A stretch of 64,000 bases of DNA, taken from NCBI GenBank assembly GCA_022414725.1, contig CM039466.1, positions 15,047,287 to 15,111,286 of the forward strand, read 5' to 3'. The notes beneath the pieces were generated by a model, which searched no databases, had not been told where the DNA came from, and was given only the letters and a program-made list of their open reading frames with translations. Shown in pieces: positions 13,981-28,300 of the stretch. Source of the stretch: Microglena sp. YARC. Taxonomy: Eukaryota; Chlorophyta; Chlorophyceae; Chlamydomonadales; Chlamydomonadaceae. A program made the position numbers and the translations under genes. The first letter of the stretch is position 1, and every line of letters starts with the position of its first letter.

Positions 13981-16900
13981 CGGGGGGTCTGAGCCCTCAT
14001 TTTGTTTTTTGCTACCTTTTTGCTACCTTTTTTACTCAGACCTCCAAATGTCATTCTGAGACCACTTCTGAGTAGGCCTTGGGAAGGGTATTCTATTGGC
14101 ACCACTTTGGACCTGGTGCAACAAGTATTTACCCCCCCCCCCCCCCCCCCCTCCCCCCTCCCCCTCAACCTCCCCCAACCCAACCCAACCCAACCCAACC
14201 CAACCCAACCCAACCCAACCCAACCCTACCAAGCCCAACCCAACCCAAACCCCCAGCCCAGAGTATGAGAGGTTAAATGGCTGTGTGAATCACAATGGCA
14301 GTTCATTGGCACCACTTAAGACCCAGGTGTGTGTGGGGGGTGTGCGTGTGTGTGTGTGTGGGGGGGGGGGTATGGTCACAAGGCGCACTTCAAAAATAAT
14401 AATAAAAAGCAGTCCCTGCAGGTCCTTGGTTACATATTTAGTGTGTCTATTGGGGTGCCTTTATTGAGCCTCCATGTTGCCATCATTTGCTTGATTTGGA
14501 TGAAACCTGAAGTGGCCTCCCGCCAAGGCCCATTAAACATTGGGGCCGAGTTGGGTGGGGCCCAACGGGAAGTGTAGTTGAACCTTGCTGAGAAAACTGT
14601 CCTGCTACTCAGTGCTACTGTTTTGTTTTGACCAGTTTGGTATAATGAAAACTCCAGTTTCAGGCCGCCCCCTGCAAAGGTGAACGGTAGACACCGTACT
14701 TGGGCAACCCAAAGGGGGTGCAGAATTGAGTTTTGACTATCACACAATCCCTACGTGGGAATTCTGAGGATGCCATTATGTGCGCCTTATTGTAAACCCC
14801 CAGAATCCATATCTAAGTTTTTAAAATGTGTATTTATATTTAGGGGTGGGGGGGGTGGAGTCCTCTTCAGGTTTTTTAGGCGTGGTGTGGCCTATATATT
14901 TTTTTTCTACTCCGGTCCAGTTGGCCAAATTGACCTCTAGTGAATGACCTGGTAAATTTTGTCAACTGGAGGTCAATTTGGTCAATAGGAAGACAAATCG
15001 GCCTCGAGTTGGCCAAATTGACCTCCAGACCTCCACAGGACGACCTGGTAAATTTTATCAACTGGAGGTTAATTTCATTGTTTTGGTCAACTGGAGGTCA
15101 ATTTCATTGTTTTGGTTAATGGGAGGTAAATTTATTTTGTTGGCTTTGATCAACTCCAAGGAGCCCTGGAGGGTGGTATGCCCTTGCACATTCCTGGACC
15201 TGTAAACCTTTACCCTTGCCACATTCAAGGCGTATGTCGCCAAGTGTGTGAGTGCATGGGAAGAGGTTGAGGGGGCCAGCCCCACCCACCTACACCTGTG
15301 GACCTATGGACCTGGACCCTTGCCGCATTCAAGGCGTATGTCACCAAGTGTGTGAGTGCATGGGAAGAGGTTGAGGGGGCCAGCCCCACCCACCTACACC
15401 TGTGGACCTATGGACCTGGACCCTTGCCGCTCTCAAGGCGTATGTCACCAAGTGTGTGAGTGCATGGGAAGAGGTTGAGGGGGCCAGCCCCACCCACCTA
15501 CACCTGTGGACCTATGGACCTGGACCCTTGCCGCTCTCAAGGCGTATGTCACCAAGTGTGTGAGTGCATGGGAAGAGGTTGAGGGGGCCAGCCCCACCCA
15601 CCTACACCTGTGGACCTATGGACCTGGACCCTTGCCGCATTCATGGCGTATGTCACCAAGTGTGTGAGTGCATGGGAAGAGGTTGAGGGGGCCAGCCCCA
15701 CCCACCTACACCTGTGGACCTATGGACCTGGACCCTTGCCGCATTCAAGGCGTATGTCACCAAGTGTGTGAGTGCATGAGAAGAGGTTGAGGGGGCCAGC
15801 CCCACCCACCTACTCCTGGACCAGTAGACCCTGCACTTGTCGCCTTCAAAGTGTACGTCACCAAATGGGTCAGTGAATGGGAAGAGGTCGAGGGGGCCAG
15901 CCCCACTCACCTACACCCACCTACTCCTGGACCAGTAGACCCTTCCTTTGTCGCCTTCAAGGCGTATGTCACCAGGGGTAGGGGGAAGCTAGCCCGGGGT
16001 TTGACAGCCCAGAGGTGACCGGTTAACCCTAAACCCTATACCCCTGTTAATCATTTTGATAGACTGGGGGTTACTCAATTCATTTTGGTCAACTGGAGGT
16101 CATGTTTATCACGTTAGACAGTTATGATGACAACATGAAGAAAAAAGAAAAGCGAAACCAGGGTCTTTGTCAAACCACCTCTTTGACCCTCTTCGACTCT
16201 TTATTGCATGCCAGCCAGCCAGTCTGTTGCTTCACTGCAGACAACACGCGATATCTGCATCGTTTTTATCCAATCTCTGTCAATGCACTGTTATTCGCGC
16301 ATTTGCTCTGACTGGAAGGCTTCCTTTGCTCAAGAGTTCTCGCCATGCTGCTAATATAAGTCCCCCTTGACTCCGTCAAGCCGAGGGCACATTTGGAGTG
16401 CAGTAGGGCACCAGGAAAATGTAATCATCATCAATACCTGTTTCGTCATAGCTCCATAGGTCCACTCTCTAGCCAGATGCTGGTGGCAGGGATTTGTTTC
16501 CAGCTATATATAGCGATCGCGAGTTTTGACCCCATTTTAGAGAAATCGTCACTAAAAAAAAGGAAACAAAGTTGTTTTGCCCTAAATTGCCCTTGAGGAG
16601 AAAGCAAGCCTTTGTGTCGGAGCAAATGTGCGAATAACAATGAATTGACAGAGATTGGGTACAAACGATGCAGATATCGCGTGTTTTCAAGCCTGCAGGG
16701 AAGGAACAAACTGGCCGGCTGGCATGAAACGAAGAGGGTCGAAGAGGTTTACGAAAAACCTGGTTTCACTTTTCTTTTTTCTTCAAGTTGTCATCAAACC
16801 TGTCAGACGTGATCATCATTTGGGTCAACAGGAGGTTTGTTATCATTTGGGTCAACTGGAGGTCAATTTCACCATTTTTGTCAACATGAGGTCAATTTCA

Positions 16901-18413
16901 CCATTTGGGTCAACAGGAGGTCAATTTCATCATTGGGTCTACTGGCGGTCAATTTCACCATTTGGGTCAACAGGAGGTCATTTTAGCCATTTGGGTCAAC
17001 TGGAGGTCCATTTGGCCAGTTGGAATTCAAACTGATTTCCAGTTGACCAAATCAATCTCCAGTGTCAAGGTGGGGTGGCGGGGAGGGTCAACAGAATTTC
17101 ACCGAACCTGAGGTAATCGATCGCTTACACCCTCCTCTAACCGCTATCACATCCCGATACCGCTACTACTCCGACCCTGACGGATGAATTATGTAGTTTC
17201 ACATCCTCCTGAATTGGAGGTCAATTTCTGGGGGGTCAAATTCTGGGGATAAATTTCTGGAGGTAAATTTCTGGAGGTCAAATTCTGGGGGTCTAACTCT
17301 GGGGTTCAAATTCTGGCGGTCAATTCCTGGAGGTCAATTTCTGGGGGTCAAGTTCTGGAGATAAAATTCACTGTCTTGTGTTCTGTGATCTGCTGTGGAT
17401 CTAGCCTAGTAGGACTGAATAGTTTCGCATCCTCCTGAACTGGAGGTCAATTTATGGGGGTCAATTTCTTGGGGTCAAATACTGGAGGTCAATTTCTGGA
17501 GGTCCAATTCTGGGGTCAATTTCTGGAGGTCAATTTCTAGGGGTCCAATTCTGGAGGTCAATTTTCTGGAGATAAAATATACTGTCTTGTGTTCTGTGAT
17601 CTGTTGTGGATGTAGCCTAGTTGGACTGAATAGTTTGATACGTACAATACAATTTGAATGTATGTATGTATGTATGTATGTATGTATGTATGTATGCATG
17701 TGTGTGTATGTTTGTATGTATGTATGTATGTATGTATGTATGTATGTATGTATGTATGTTACAGTCCAGGGGTTGGCCAAATAGGCTAAAGAGACTTGCC
17801 CAACCGTATAGGAAGGGTTTAAAAAGAAAAAGCACTGATGAACTGAACCCCAAACAATCGTTTAACCGACGGGGGCCCTGAGTTCGTGCTACAGTGATAA
17901 TTGAATTCTACAATACAATTTGCCTACCAGTACCTTCACTTTGTATTGTGTATATGTATAGTGTATATTTATCTCTTTTTATTTGAATTATATGCTCCTA
18001 ATGACTCCCCACCACCCACCCCACCCCAATACTTTCAGTTTTCAAAATAAAACTAACCCTAAAAAGCCCCCACCCTCCACACCCCACTCACCACCCCCTC
18101 TTGCTCGTCTCTGGTGGACATCCCTAGTGTGGAGGACCACATGAGCAAGCTGGAGCACATGGGTAATGAGACAGTCCCCCCCCCCCCCCCCTCACCCCTC
18201 CCACACCCACACCCAACACCCCCCCCCACACACACAGCCCCCCCCCCCCCACACACACACCCCCCTCCTCCTCCACCCCACACCCTCAGGTTGACATTCC
18301 TAGTGTGGAGGACCACGTGAGCAAGCTGGAGCACATGGGTAATGAGACGGTCATCCCCCCCCCAAACACCCCAAACACCCCAAACACCCCAAAACACCCC
18401 CCCCCACACACAG

Positions 18414-18448
<35 letters not shown>

Positions 18449-21400
18449 TACACACACACACACACACCTCCTCCTCCCCCACCCACCCTCAGGTTGACAT
18501 TCCTAGTGTGGAGGACCACGTGAGCAAGCTGGAGCACATGGGTAAGGAGACGGTGAAGAAGCTGCAGGACATACGCACGGTTGCTCAGCAGGCTGGTGTG
18601 GAGATTGACATTCCTGAGAACACCATCCTCAAGGTGGGCCACGTTTTGAGTCAAAACTTGACTTGTGCCTTGTGATTTGAATTTGAATTCAAAGTAGCGA
18701 TTTGAATTTGAATTCAATGTTGACTTTTGACATTCCTGAGTACACCATCCTCAAGGTGGGCCACGTTTTGAGTCGAATTATGACTTGTGCCTCGTGATTT
18801 GGATTTTAATTCGAAGTAGCGATTTGAATTTGAATTCAAAGTTGTCTTTTGACATTCCTGAGTACACCATCCTCAAGGTGGGCCACTTTTGGAGTCAAAT
18901 CTTGATTTGAATTTGAATTCAAAGTTGACTTTTTGACATACTGGAGAGCACCATCCTCAAGATGGGCCACGTTTCGAGTCAAATCTTGACTTGTGCCTTG
19001 TGATTTGAATTTGAATTCAAAGTCGACTTTTGGCATCCCCAAGAGTGCAATACTCAAGGTGGGCCACGATTTTAATAGCTGATTAATGTTACGCCTTAAG
19101 GCGAGGTGTGAGGTTGAGGGGGGCAGTCCAATCGCTTGCGCTGGGGCCAACCACGAATGGACCACTTTTGAGAAAAAAATCTTGACTTCTCACACACTCA
19201 CTCATGCACGCACACGCTCACTCACACCCTCACCCATACGCTCACTCACACACAGGCTGCCTCACACACATGCTCACTCACACGCGCTCACTGACACACA
19301 CGCACTCGCATGCACTCCATACCCCTCAAGGTGGGTGACTTCAAGCTGCTGGATTTGGAAGTAGCTTACACACACATACACACACACTCATACACACACC
19401 CTTACACACATACACATACTCTCACACGCACACCCACACTCACGCACACGCTCACTCTCACGCGCTCACTGACACACACACACACACACACACGCACGCA
19501 CGCACATGCACACCCTACACCTCAAGGTGGGTGACTTCAAGCTGCTGGCCATGCGGGCGGAGCAGGACGGCCACCTACGGCAACGCCTGCAGCACGTGCT
19601 AAAGCTGAGCAAGGAGAAGTGGGACGAAGCACGGGACCATGCAATGCGCGCAGTGGTGGGGGATGGGCGTATGCGTGCATGGTGAGTAAAACAATATTTG
19701 TATTTGTATTTGTTTATGTATGCAGATGTATGTGTAAAAAAGCTCGTTGGCACACATTTAATTAATTGAAAATTAATCAAATAATAAAAGAATTCTTAAT
19801 TATTTATGTTTGTTTGACTTTATCACATGTAACGGAGCATGCAATGCGCGCAGTGGTGGGGGATGTGCGCTGGCGTGCATGGTGAGTTGACATCCTCATA
19901 GGCACATATAAAAAAGTAATGAGAACGCCTGGTGGGGCGTGGTATTAAGGGAACCCGTCATACGCGTGCAGAGAACGGTCTACCACATCGACTGGACAAG
20001 CTACCATCGCGGTTGACAGCGACCTGCAACGCTAAGGGTGACCGTAGGGGGAATCGAACCCCCGCCCCTTTGTCGTTTAAGCGGTGTAGTGTACCACTAG
20101 ACCACTCGTATCACTGAAATGGGCTATAGGCACATATATGCATGTCTTTTATTTTTATCACATACAATTAAACAAGGGAACAGGCGCGGAACCATGCAAT
20201 TCGCGCTGTGGTGGGGGATGGGCGCATGTGTGCAGGGTGAGTACAACATTATTTGTAGTTGTATTTGTATGTGAATGTGTAAAAAAGCTCGTTGGCAGAT
20301 ATTTATTTTTATTATTTAGTTGTGTTTGATTTGATCACATGTAAGGGACCATGCAATGCGCGCCATGGTGGGGGATGGGTGCATGCGTGCATGTTGAGTA
20401 CGGGAAAGCAGCAAATAGGCACATGTGTATGTTGTATCGAATACAAGGGACCAGGCCAGAGACCATGCAATGCGCGCCGTGGTGGGGGATGGGCGCATGT
20501 GTGCATGGTGAGTAGGGGAAAGCAGCCCCTTTCAGTGATATACAATGGTCTAGTGGTCGACCAGATTGCTTGAGGATGAAGAGTCGGGGGTTCAACTCCC
20601 CCTTCGGTCGCTCTTGGCGTGCAGGTCGTCGTCAACCGCGATGGTAGCTTGTCCAGTTGAGGTAGGAGACCGCTCCCCAACCGCGTACGACGGGCTCCCT
20701 TAACACCACGCCCCACTAGGCGTTATCATGACCTTTTTTAGGGGAAAGCAGCACATGGGCACATGTGCCTGTTGTATCATGTACAAGGGACCAGGCCAGA
20801 GACCATGTAATGCGCGCCTAGGTGGGGGAAGGGCCCATGCGTGCACGGGGAGTAGGGGAAAGCAGCACATAGGCATGTGTTTTTGTTGTATCACATACAA
20901 GGGACCAGGCCAGAGACCATACAATGCGCGCCTAGGTGGGGATGGGCACATGCGTGGATGGTGAGTAGGGGAAGGCAGCACATCGGCATATTTGTGTGCT
21001 GTATCACATGGAAGAGACGAGGCAAGGGGCTGTGTAATGCGCGCCTAGGTGGGGGATGGGCGCATACGTGCACGGTGAGTCAGCATCCTCATAGTCACAT
21101 TTGTTTTTATCACATACAAGAGACCAGGCACAGGACCATGCAACGTGCGCATGGCGACTAAAATGATGGGAAAAGCACCACTGTTTCTTTTCTGGGCTAC
21201 GATAAGCAGCTTCTAGGCAGCTACTATTTTTAGGAAAAGCACCACTGTTTCTTTTCTGGGCTACGATAAACAGCTTCTAGGCAGCTACTCTTTTTAGGAA
21301 AAGCACCACTGTTTCTTTTCTGGGCTACGATAAGCAGCTTCTAGGCAGCTACTCTTTTTAGGAAAAGCACCACTGTTTCTTTTCTGGGCTACGATAAGCA

Positions 21401-22270
21401 GCTTCTAGGCAGCTACTCTTTTTAGGAAAAGCACCACTGTTTCTTTTCTGGGCTACGATAAGCAGCTTCTAGGCAGCTACTAATTTTAGGAAAAGCACCA
21501 TTGTTTCTTTTCTGGGCTACGATAAGCAGCTTCTAGGCAGCTACTCTTTTTAGGAAAAGCACCACTGTTTCTTTTTTGGGCTACCATAAGCAGCTTCTAG
21601 GCAGCTACTCTTTTTAGGAAAAGCACCACTGTTTATTTTCTGGGCTACGATAAGCAGCTTCTAGGCAGCTGCTATTTTTAGGAAAAGCACCACTGTTTTC
21701 TAGGCAGCTACTATTTTTGGGAAAAGCACCACTGTTTATTTTCTGGGCTACGATTAGCAGCTTCTAGGCAGCTCCTCTTACCCGTCTTTGAACCAAACCT
21801 GAAGCTAGCAAGTGCCTTTGAAAGCTGACATGACAGGCATTCCAATGCAGCTGCAAGCTTGGGGCTTGACCCAGTGTCTGGATAATGGAGCTGGATGGAA
21901 GCTGCTATGTGTAGCCCCCAAAAGAAACATTGGAAAGCTCTAGGCCGATATGTCGGATACTGTAGGGTACATACACCCTAAGCATTGCAGGTCGTTGTCA
22001 ACCGCGATGGTAGCTTGTCCAGTCGAGGTGGTAGACCGCTCTCTGCACGCGTGCGATGGGTTCTCTTAATACCACGCCCCACCAGGCGTTATCATTACTA
22101 GGTACATATACATACAACCCCTCCCCACCCCACCCCCACCCCCACCCCCACCCCCAGGTATGCTGACCGCCAGCCCCTAGAAATCAGGCTGCTCTTTGCC
22201 ACCCGACTCTGCTGTGTTGACTCCATAAGACTTCTGATATAAGCATGTTTACACATACTTACAACCCCTA

Positions 22271-22324
<54 letters not shown>

Positions 22325-25300
22325 AGGTATGCTGACCGCCAGACCCTGGAAATCGGCCTGCTCTTCGCCACCTGACTCTGCTGTGTTGACTCCATCAGAT
22401 TTTCTGATTTAAACATGTAACATATACTTAAACCCCCCCACCCCCCCACCACACACACACACACACACCTCCATCCCAGGTATGCTGACCGCCTGACCCT
22501 GGAAATCGGGCTGCTCTTCGCCACCCGACTCGGCTGTGATAACTCCATAAGACTTCTGACATAAGCATGCAACATATTACATGTACTTACACCCCCTATC
22601 CTCTCCCCCACACACCACTCCACTCCACTCCACCAATGTACCACACCACACCACTCAGATAGGTATGCTGACCTCCCAGTGGCTCTGCTGCAGCATCAGG
22701 ATGTGCCTGGACCCAACCACGCTTCGACAAAGCATGTAACATATACTTACCCCCCCCCCCCCCCCCCCTCCAATACAGGTATGCTGACCGCCAGACCCTG
22801 GAAATCGGGCTGCTCTTCGCCACTCGACTGGGCTGTGTTGACCTGGACCGCCCTGTGGCTCTGCTGCAGCATCAGGATGTGCCTGGACCCAACCACGCCA
22901 CAGAGACCAAGGTGCAGGCCACCTTGATGGCACAACAGACGCCAGCTCAGCGAGACCTCGTGCGTCAGCTGCAACCCCAAGGGGCACACAGCTGGTGGCT
23001 CAATGGTCATCCTGGGTGGGCCATCTTCCCCATGGACTCGGACCAGTTTTTGCAGGTGGGTGGGGGGGTGAAAGGTGGGGGGGTAGGAGATTTGGGGGAG
23101 ACCGGGAAGTTTATTCAGGTGGGGGGGTGGGTGCGAGGTTGGGGGGAGTTCATTCAGGTGGGGGGGTGGGTGCGAGGTTGGGGGAGTTTATTCAGGTGGG
23201 GGGGTGGGTGCGAGGTTGGGGGAGTTTATTCAGGTGGGGGGGTGGGTGCGAGGTTGGGGGGAGTTTATTCAGGTGGGGGGGTGGGTGCGAGGTTTGGGGG
23301 AGTTTATTCAGGTGGGGGGGTGGTGCCAGGTTGGGGGGAGTTTATTCAGGTGGGGGGGTGGGTGCCAGGTTGGGGGGAGTTTATTCAGGTGGGGGGGTGG
23401 GTGCGAGGTTTGGGGGGAGTTTATTCAGGTGGGGGGGTGGGTGCGAGGTTGGGGGGAGACGGGTAGTTTATTCAGGTGGGGGGTGGGCGGGAGGTTAGGG
23501 GGAGGGAGGTTGGGGGTGGGGAGGTTGGGGGGGTGGGAGGTTGGGGGAGGGAGGTTGGGGGGTGGAGGTTGGGGGGTGGGAGGTTAGGGGGAGGGAGGTT
23601 GGGGGGAGGGAGGTTGGAGGGAGGGAGGTTGGGGGTGGGAGGTTGGGGGGATTTTATTCAGGTGGGGGGGTGGGAGGTTGGAGGGAGACGGGGATTTTAT
23701 TCAGGTAGGGGGGTGGGCGGGAGTTTGGGGGAAGTTTATTCAGGTGGGGGGGGGGGGGGGGGGGGCGAGGTGGGGGGGGGTTTATTCAGGTAGGTGGGTG
23801 GGAAGGATGTCCCTGTATCCAACCGCGCGACAGCGACCAAAGTGCAGGCCACATTGGTGGTACAACAGACTCCAGCACAGCGAGACCTCGTGCATCAGCT
23901 GCAACCCCAAGGGCTCACATCTGGTGGTTCAATGGTCACCCTGGGTGGGCCATCTTCCCCATGGACTCGGAGCAGTTTTTGCAGGTGGGGGGAGGTGGGG
24001 GGGTGGGAGGTTAGGGGAAGTTTATTTAGGTGGGGGGGGAGTTTATTCAGGTTGGTGGGTGGGGTGGGTGGGTGGGAGGTTGGGGGGAGTTTATTCAGGT
24101 GGGGTAGTTTATTCAGGTGGGTGGGAGGGTGGGAGGTTGGGGGGAGTTTATTCAGGTGGGGGAGTTTATTCAGGTTGGTGGGTGGGTGGGTGGGTGGGAG
24201 GTTGGGGGGAGTTTTATTCAGGTTGGTGGGTGGGTGGGTGGGTGGAAGGTTGGGGGAGTTTATTCAGGTGGGGGGGAGTTTTTATTCAGGTTGGTGGGTG
24301 GGTGGGTGGGTGGGTGGGAGGTTGGGGGGAGTTTATTCAGGTTGGTGGGTGGGTGGGTGGGTGGAAGGTGGGGGGAGTTTATTCAGGTTGGGGGGAGTTT
24401 ATTCAGGTTGGTGGGTGGGTGGGAGGTTGGGGGAGTTTTATTCAGGTTGGTGGGTGGGTGGGTGGGTGGGTGGAGGTTGGGGGGAGTTTATTCAGGTGGG
24501 GGGAGTTTATTCAGGTGGGGGGGAGTTTATTCAGGTTGGTGGGTGGGTGGGAGGTTGGGGGGAGTTTATTCAGGTTGGTGGGTGGATAAATAATCTTCTG
24601 TCTGTGTATCCTGTGTCTGTCTTGTTGTTGCTTTCATAGAACTTTAAAACTTTATGCATCTTCCTCCCCCCCCCCCTCCCCTTCAAAGCGGTGGCCTATT
24701 GGGCGCAAACGGCGGCTTCGAATCTTCCGCCAAATCTATCCCCCCCCCACACACACAAAAACCTTCAGCCTCTGTGCCTTTGTCTGTCTTGTTGTTGCTT
24801 TCATGCAACTCAATGCATCTTCCTCCCCCCCCTCCCCCCCCTCCCTTTCAGAGCGGTGGCTTATTGGAGTCAAACGGCTACTTGACGGAGCTCCCTAATC
24901 CCACACCCCATCCCACCCCATCCCACCCCACCCCACCCCACCCCATCCCACCCCATCCCATCCCATCCCACCCCACACAGAAAACGAATATTCTGCCTGT
25001 GAATCCTTTGTCTGTCTTGTTGTTGCTTTCATACAACTAAATACATCTCCCCCCCCTCCCATTCAGAGCGGTGGCTTATTGGAGTCAAACGGTGGTTTCG
25101 AATCTTCCCCCGAATCGACCCGCCACTCTAGTGAGGGCGGCATCTGGCAGCAGCAGCAACAGCAGCAGCTTCCACCACGTCTAGACCCTCCCCTCCAAGC
25201 CCTCCCAGCCTCCCCCATGGCCCCTGGGGGGGACTCCATCCATGCTGGGGGTCGGACCCTCCCACATTTCTCCATTCCTCAGCAAACCATGGGCCCCCCT

Positions 25301-28300
25301 CCGCCAGTACAGCAGGGGCAGTACAATCAGATGGGGCAGGGGCAGGGGCAGGGACCGAACCCTGGGGGAGGGGGGGCACCCAACCAGGCTCGCGGTGGAG
25401 CAAGAGGCCAAGTCAAAAACTCACCCAACCCCTTCGCTGAGGTCGCGATTGTGAAAGGCCCGGGAGGCATGCCCATGAGCCAGCAGCCCCAGCACCAGCA
25501 GCAAGGCATGAATCTGGCCTCCCCAACCAACTCCCAACAGAGTCTGTACCAGGCGTACCAGCAGCAGTACAATCAGATGCAGGTTGGCGGGTCGCGCTCC
25601 GAGGGCGGTTACCCCACTCCCTCGACCAGCGCTGGTGGTGGTGGTGGTGGCGGCGGCGGCTATCCCGCACGCTCCACCAGCGGGGGTGGTGGAAACTACG
25701 CAGTGCCTTCCACCAGCGCTGGTGGTGGTGGTGGAGGTGGTGGCGGGTATCCAGATCCCTCATCTAGTGGGGGGGGCGGGGGTGGGGGGAACTACGCAGG
25801 GCCTTCGACCAGCGCTGGTGGTGGTGGCGGCGGAGGCGGGGGGAACTATCCCGTGCCCTCGACCAGTGGTGGTGGTGGTGGTGGACGGGGGTATCCAGGA
25901 CCCTTCTCCGGCACTGGGGGTGGGGGTGGCGGCCGCTACCCTGAGCCATCTGCCAGTGGGGGTGGTGGGGGGAGGGGGAGGGGTATCCAGGACCCTCCTC
26001 CAACACTGGGGGTGGGGGTGGGGGCGGGGGGGGTATCCAGGACCCTTCTCCAGCACTGGGGGCGGCGGCCGCTACCCTGAGCCATCTGCCAGTGGTGGTG
26101 GCGGTGGTCCTTATCCATCGTCCAGTGCTGGGGGTGGGGGTGGGGGTTACCACGCCCCATCATCTAGTGGGGGTGGCGGTGGTGCTTATCCATCGTCTAG
26201 CGCTGGGGGTGGGGGTGGGGGGTACCACGCCCCCCTCATCTAGTGGGGGTGGGGGAGGTGGGGCTGCACCCTACCACATGCTTCCTATGAATGGAGGTGG
26301 TGGGGGCGGCGGGGGGGGCTATCACCGGCCGTCCAAACAGTGCTGGTGGGCGGGGCAGCTATCCTGTACACTCCTCCAGCATGGGCAACGGGGGGGGCTA
26401 CGCCCAAGGGCCTGCCGCCAGTGCCAGCGGGGGGGGCGGAGCTGTAAGCCGTGCGCCCTCCAACTCCAGTGGGGGGACCAGTGCTCAGGGGGGGGCCTGG
26501 GGGGGGGGCTAGGGAACTGTACAGCCCGGTCGGCGGTGCGGGTGGGGTGGGTGGAGGTAACAACATGGCCAATAACATGAGCAATAACATGGGCGCTAAC
26601 ACTCAATATCCAGCTAGGGGTAGTGGTGGAGGCGGAGCCGGTGGTGGTGGTGGAGGGGGGTATCCAGTACCGTCATCAAGCACTGGGGGCGGCGGCGGTG
26701 GCAGCGGCTACCCTGTGCCATCTGCCAGTGGTGGAGTTGGAGCTGGTGGGCTGCCCAATCCGTACGGTGCAGTACCGTCCTCAAGCTCCAGGGGCGCAGG
26801 CGGAGGTGGTGGAGGTGGAGCTGGTGGTCTGCCCAGTCTATACAATGGCTCCCCCATGCAAGCTCGCTCTGCAGGGGGGGGAGGCAGTGCCTTGGAAGCT
26901 AGCGCGGCCCACGGCCGCGGGCTTCAGTTAACGCAGCCCAAGCGCCATGCGGAAGAGATGGATGCGCCGCAGTCGCCGGTGGCAGGTGCGTGGCCGGTGG
27001 TGGAGATGGTGTGTGTATGTGTGGGGATGGTGTGTGTATGTGTGTGTGGAGGGGGGGGGGGGGGCGGGGGGGGGGGGGGGGCAGAGCCTCGGAAGCTTGC
27101 GCTGCCAACGGTCGCGGGCTTCAGTTAACGCAGCCCAAGCGCAGAAGCCCATGCAGAAGAGATGGATGCGCCGCAGTCGCCGGTGACAGGTGCGTGGGCC
27201 GGTAGTGGGGATGTTGTGTGCATGTGTGTGGTGGTGGTGGTGTGTGTGGGGAGGGGATGGTGTGTGGGTGTGGTGGGGATGGTGGTTGTATGTGTGTGGG
27301 TGGGGATGGTGTGTGTATGTGTGTGTGTTGTGGGGATGGTGGGTGTATGTGTGTGTGTGGGCGTGAGTAGGGGGGGGGGACAACTCCCTTAACCCCTAAC
27401 CCCCAACCAATAACCCCCAACCCATATCCCCTAACCCATAACCCCCAACCCATAACTACCAACCCATAACCCCTTCCCCTGAACCCCCAACCCCTCCACT
27501 CCCCCTCCACCTTTCTGATCAATGACCCCCCTCCCTCCCCCCCACTACCAGATGCCCACCATCGCCGTGGTGTGATGCCGCCCCCACCCAACCCCTCCAC
27601 CTCTCCTGCCTCCTCTCGGCGAACGCCCACTGGCACGGAAGCTGGTGGCACTGGTGGCAGAAGTGACAACAATGACGATGATGCGAGTGGCGAACCCAAC
27701 CCCTTCATGTCCTTCATGCACGCCGCGGGGGCAGCTGCTAGTGGGACGCCGCTTATGCAGCACCTAGCTAGCGCCAACATGGACTCCTCGCCCTTTGTGA
27801 GTGCCAGCACACATGAAAAGTATATAGTAGACTACCCCCTTCAATTATAATCACCATCAATGTCAACATCATACGCACCTGAACCTGAACTAGGTGTAGC
27901 TACTGATGGGACGCCGCTCATGCAGCACCTCACTAGCGCTGACATGGACTCCTCGCTCTTCGTGAGTGCCAGCACACATGATCATAATAGTGACACTTAG
28001 TTTTTGCGACGCATCACCATTCCGTCACCGCATGGGTCCGGCTAACCTAGTCAAAAATGCCCCCCTTCAACTATTATCACCATCAATATCAACACCATAC
28101 GTATGAGCACCTTATCCTGAACAGGAGTGGCTGACCCCTCAATTACAATCACCATCAATATCAGCACCATACGTATGCGCACCTGGACCTGAACAGGGAG
28201 CAGCAGCCAGTGGAGTGTTGCTCATGCAGCACCTCACTAGCGCCAACATCGACTACATTCCCCTCGACTCCTCCCTCTTCGTGAGTGCCCCCCCCTCAAT

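Larger units (their letters stand above)
19832..21150 (+). repeat. serial copies of exon F 3' end plus donor, with SINE insertions
   Basis: GACCATGCAATGCGCGC and GTGGTGGGGGATG followed by a GTGAGT donor recur near 19840, 20190, 20347, 20466, 20800, 20915, 21025 and 21135. Each is the last 45-50 bases of exon F with its donor. Two SINE copies sit between them (19918-20122 and 20530-20735). Confidence 0.9.

Noticed and set aside
16020..16050. Telomere-like AACCCTAAACCC
   Set aside because: Only one unit here and scattered degenerate CCCTAA or CCCCAA words at 18055 and 27390; no array.
20036..20110. Functional tRNA gene on the minus strand
   Set aside because: A and B boxes are present but the acceptor halves do not pair and there is no proper anticodon arm; it is the SINE head.
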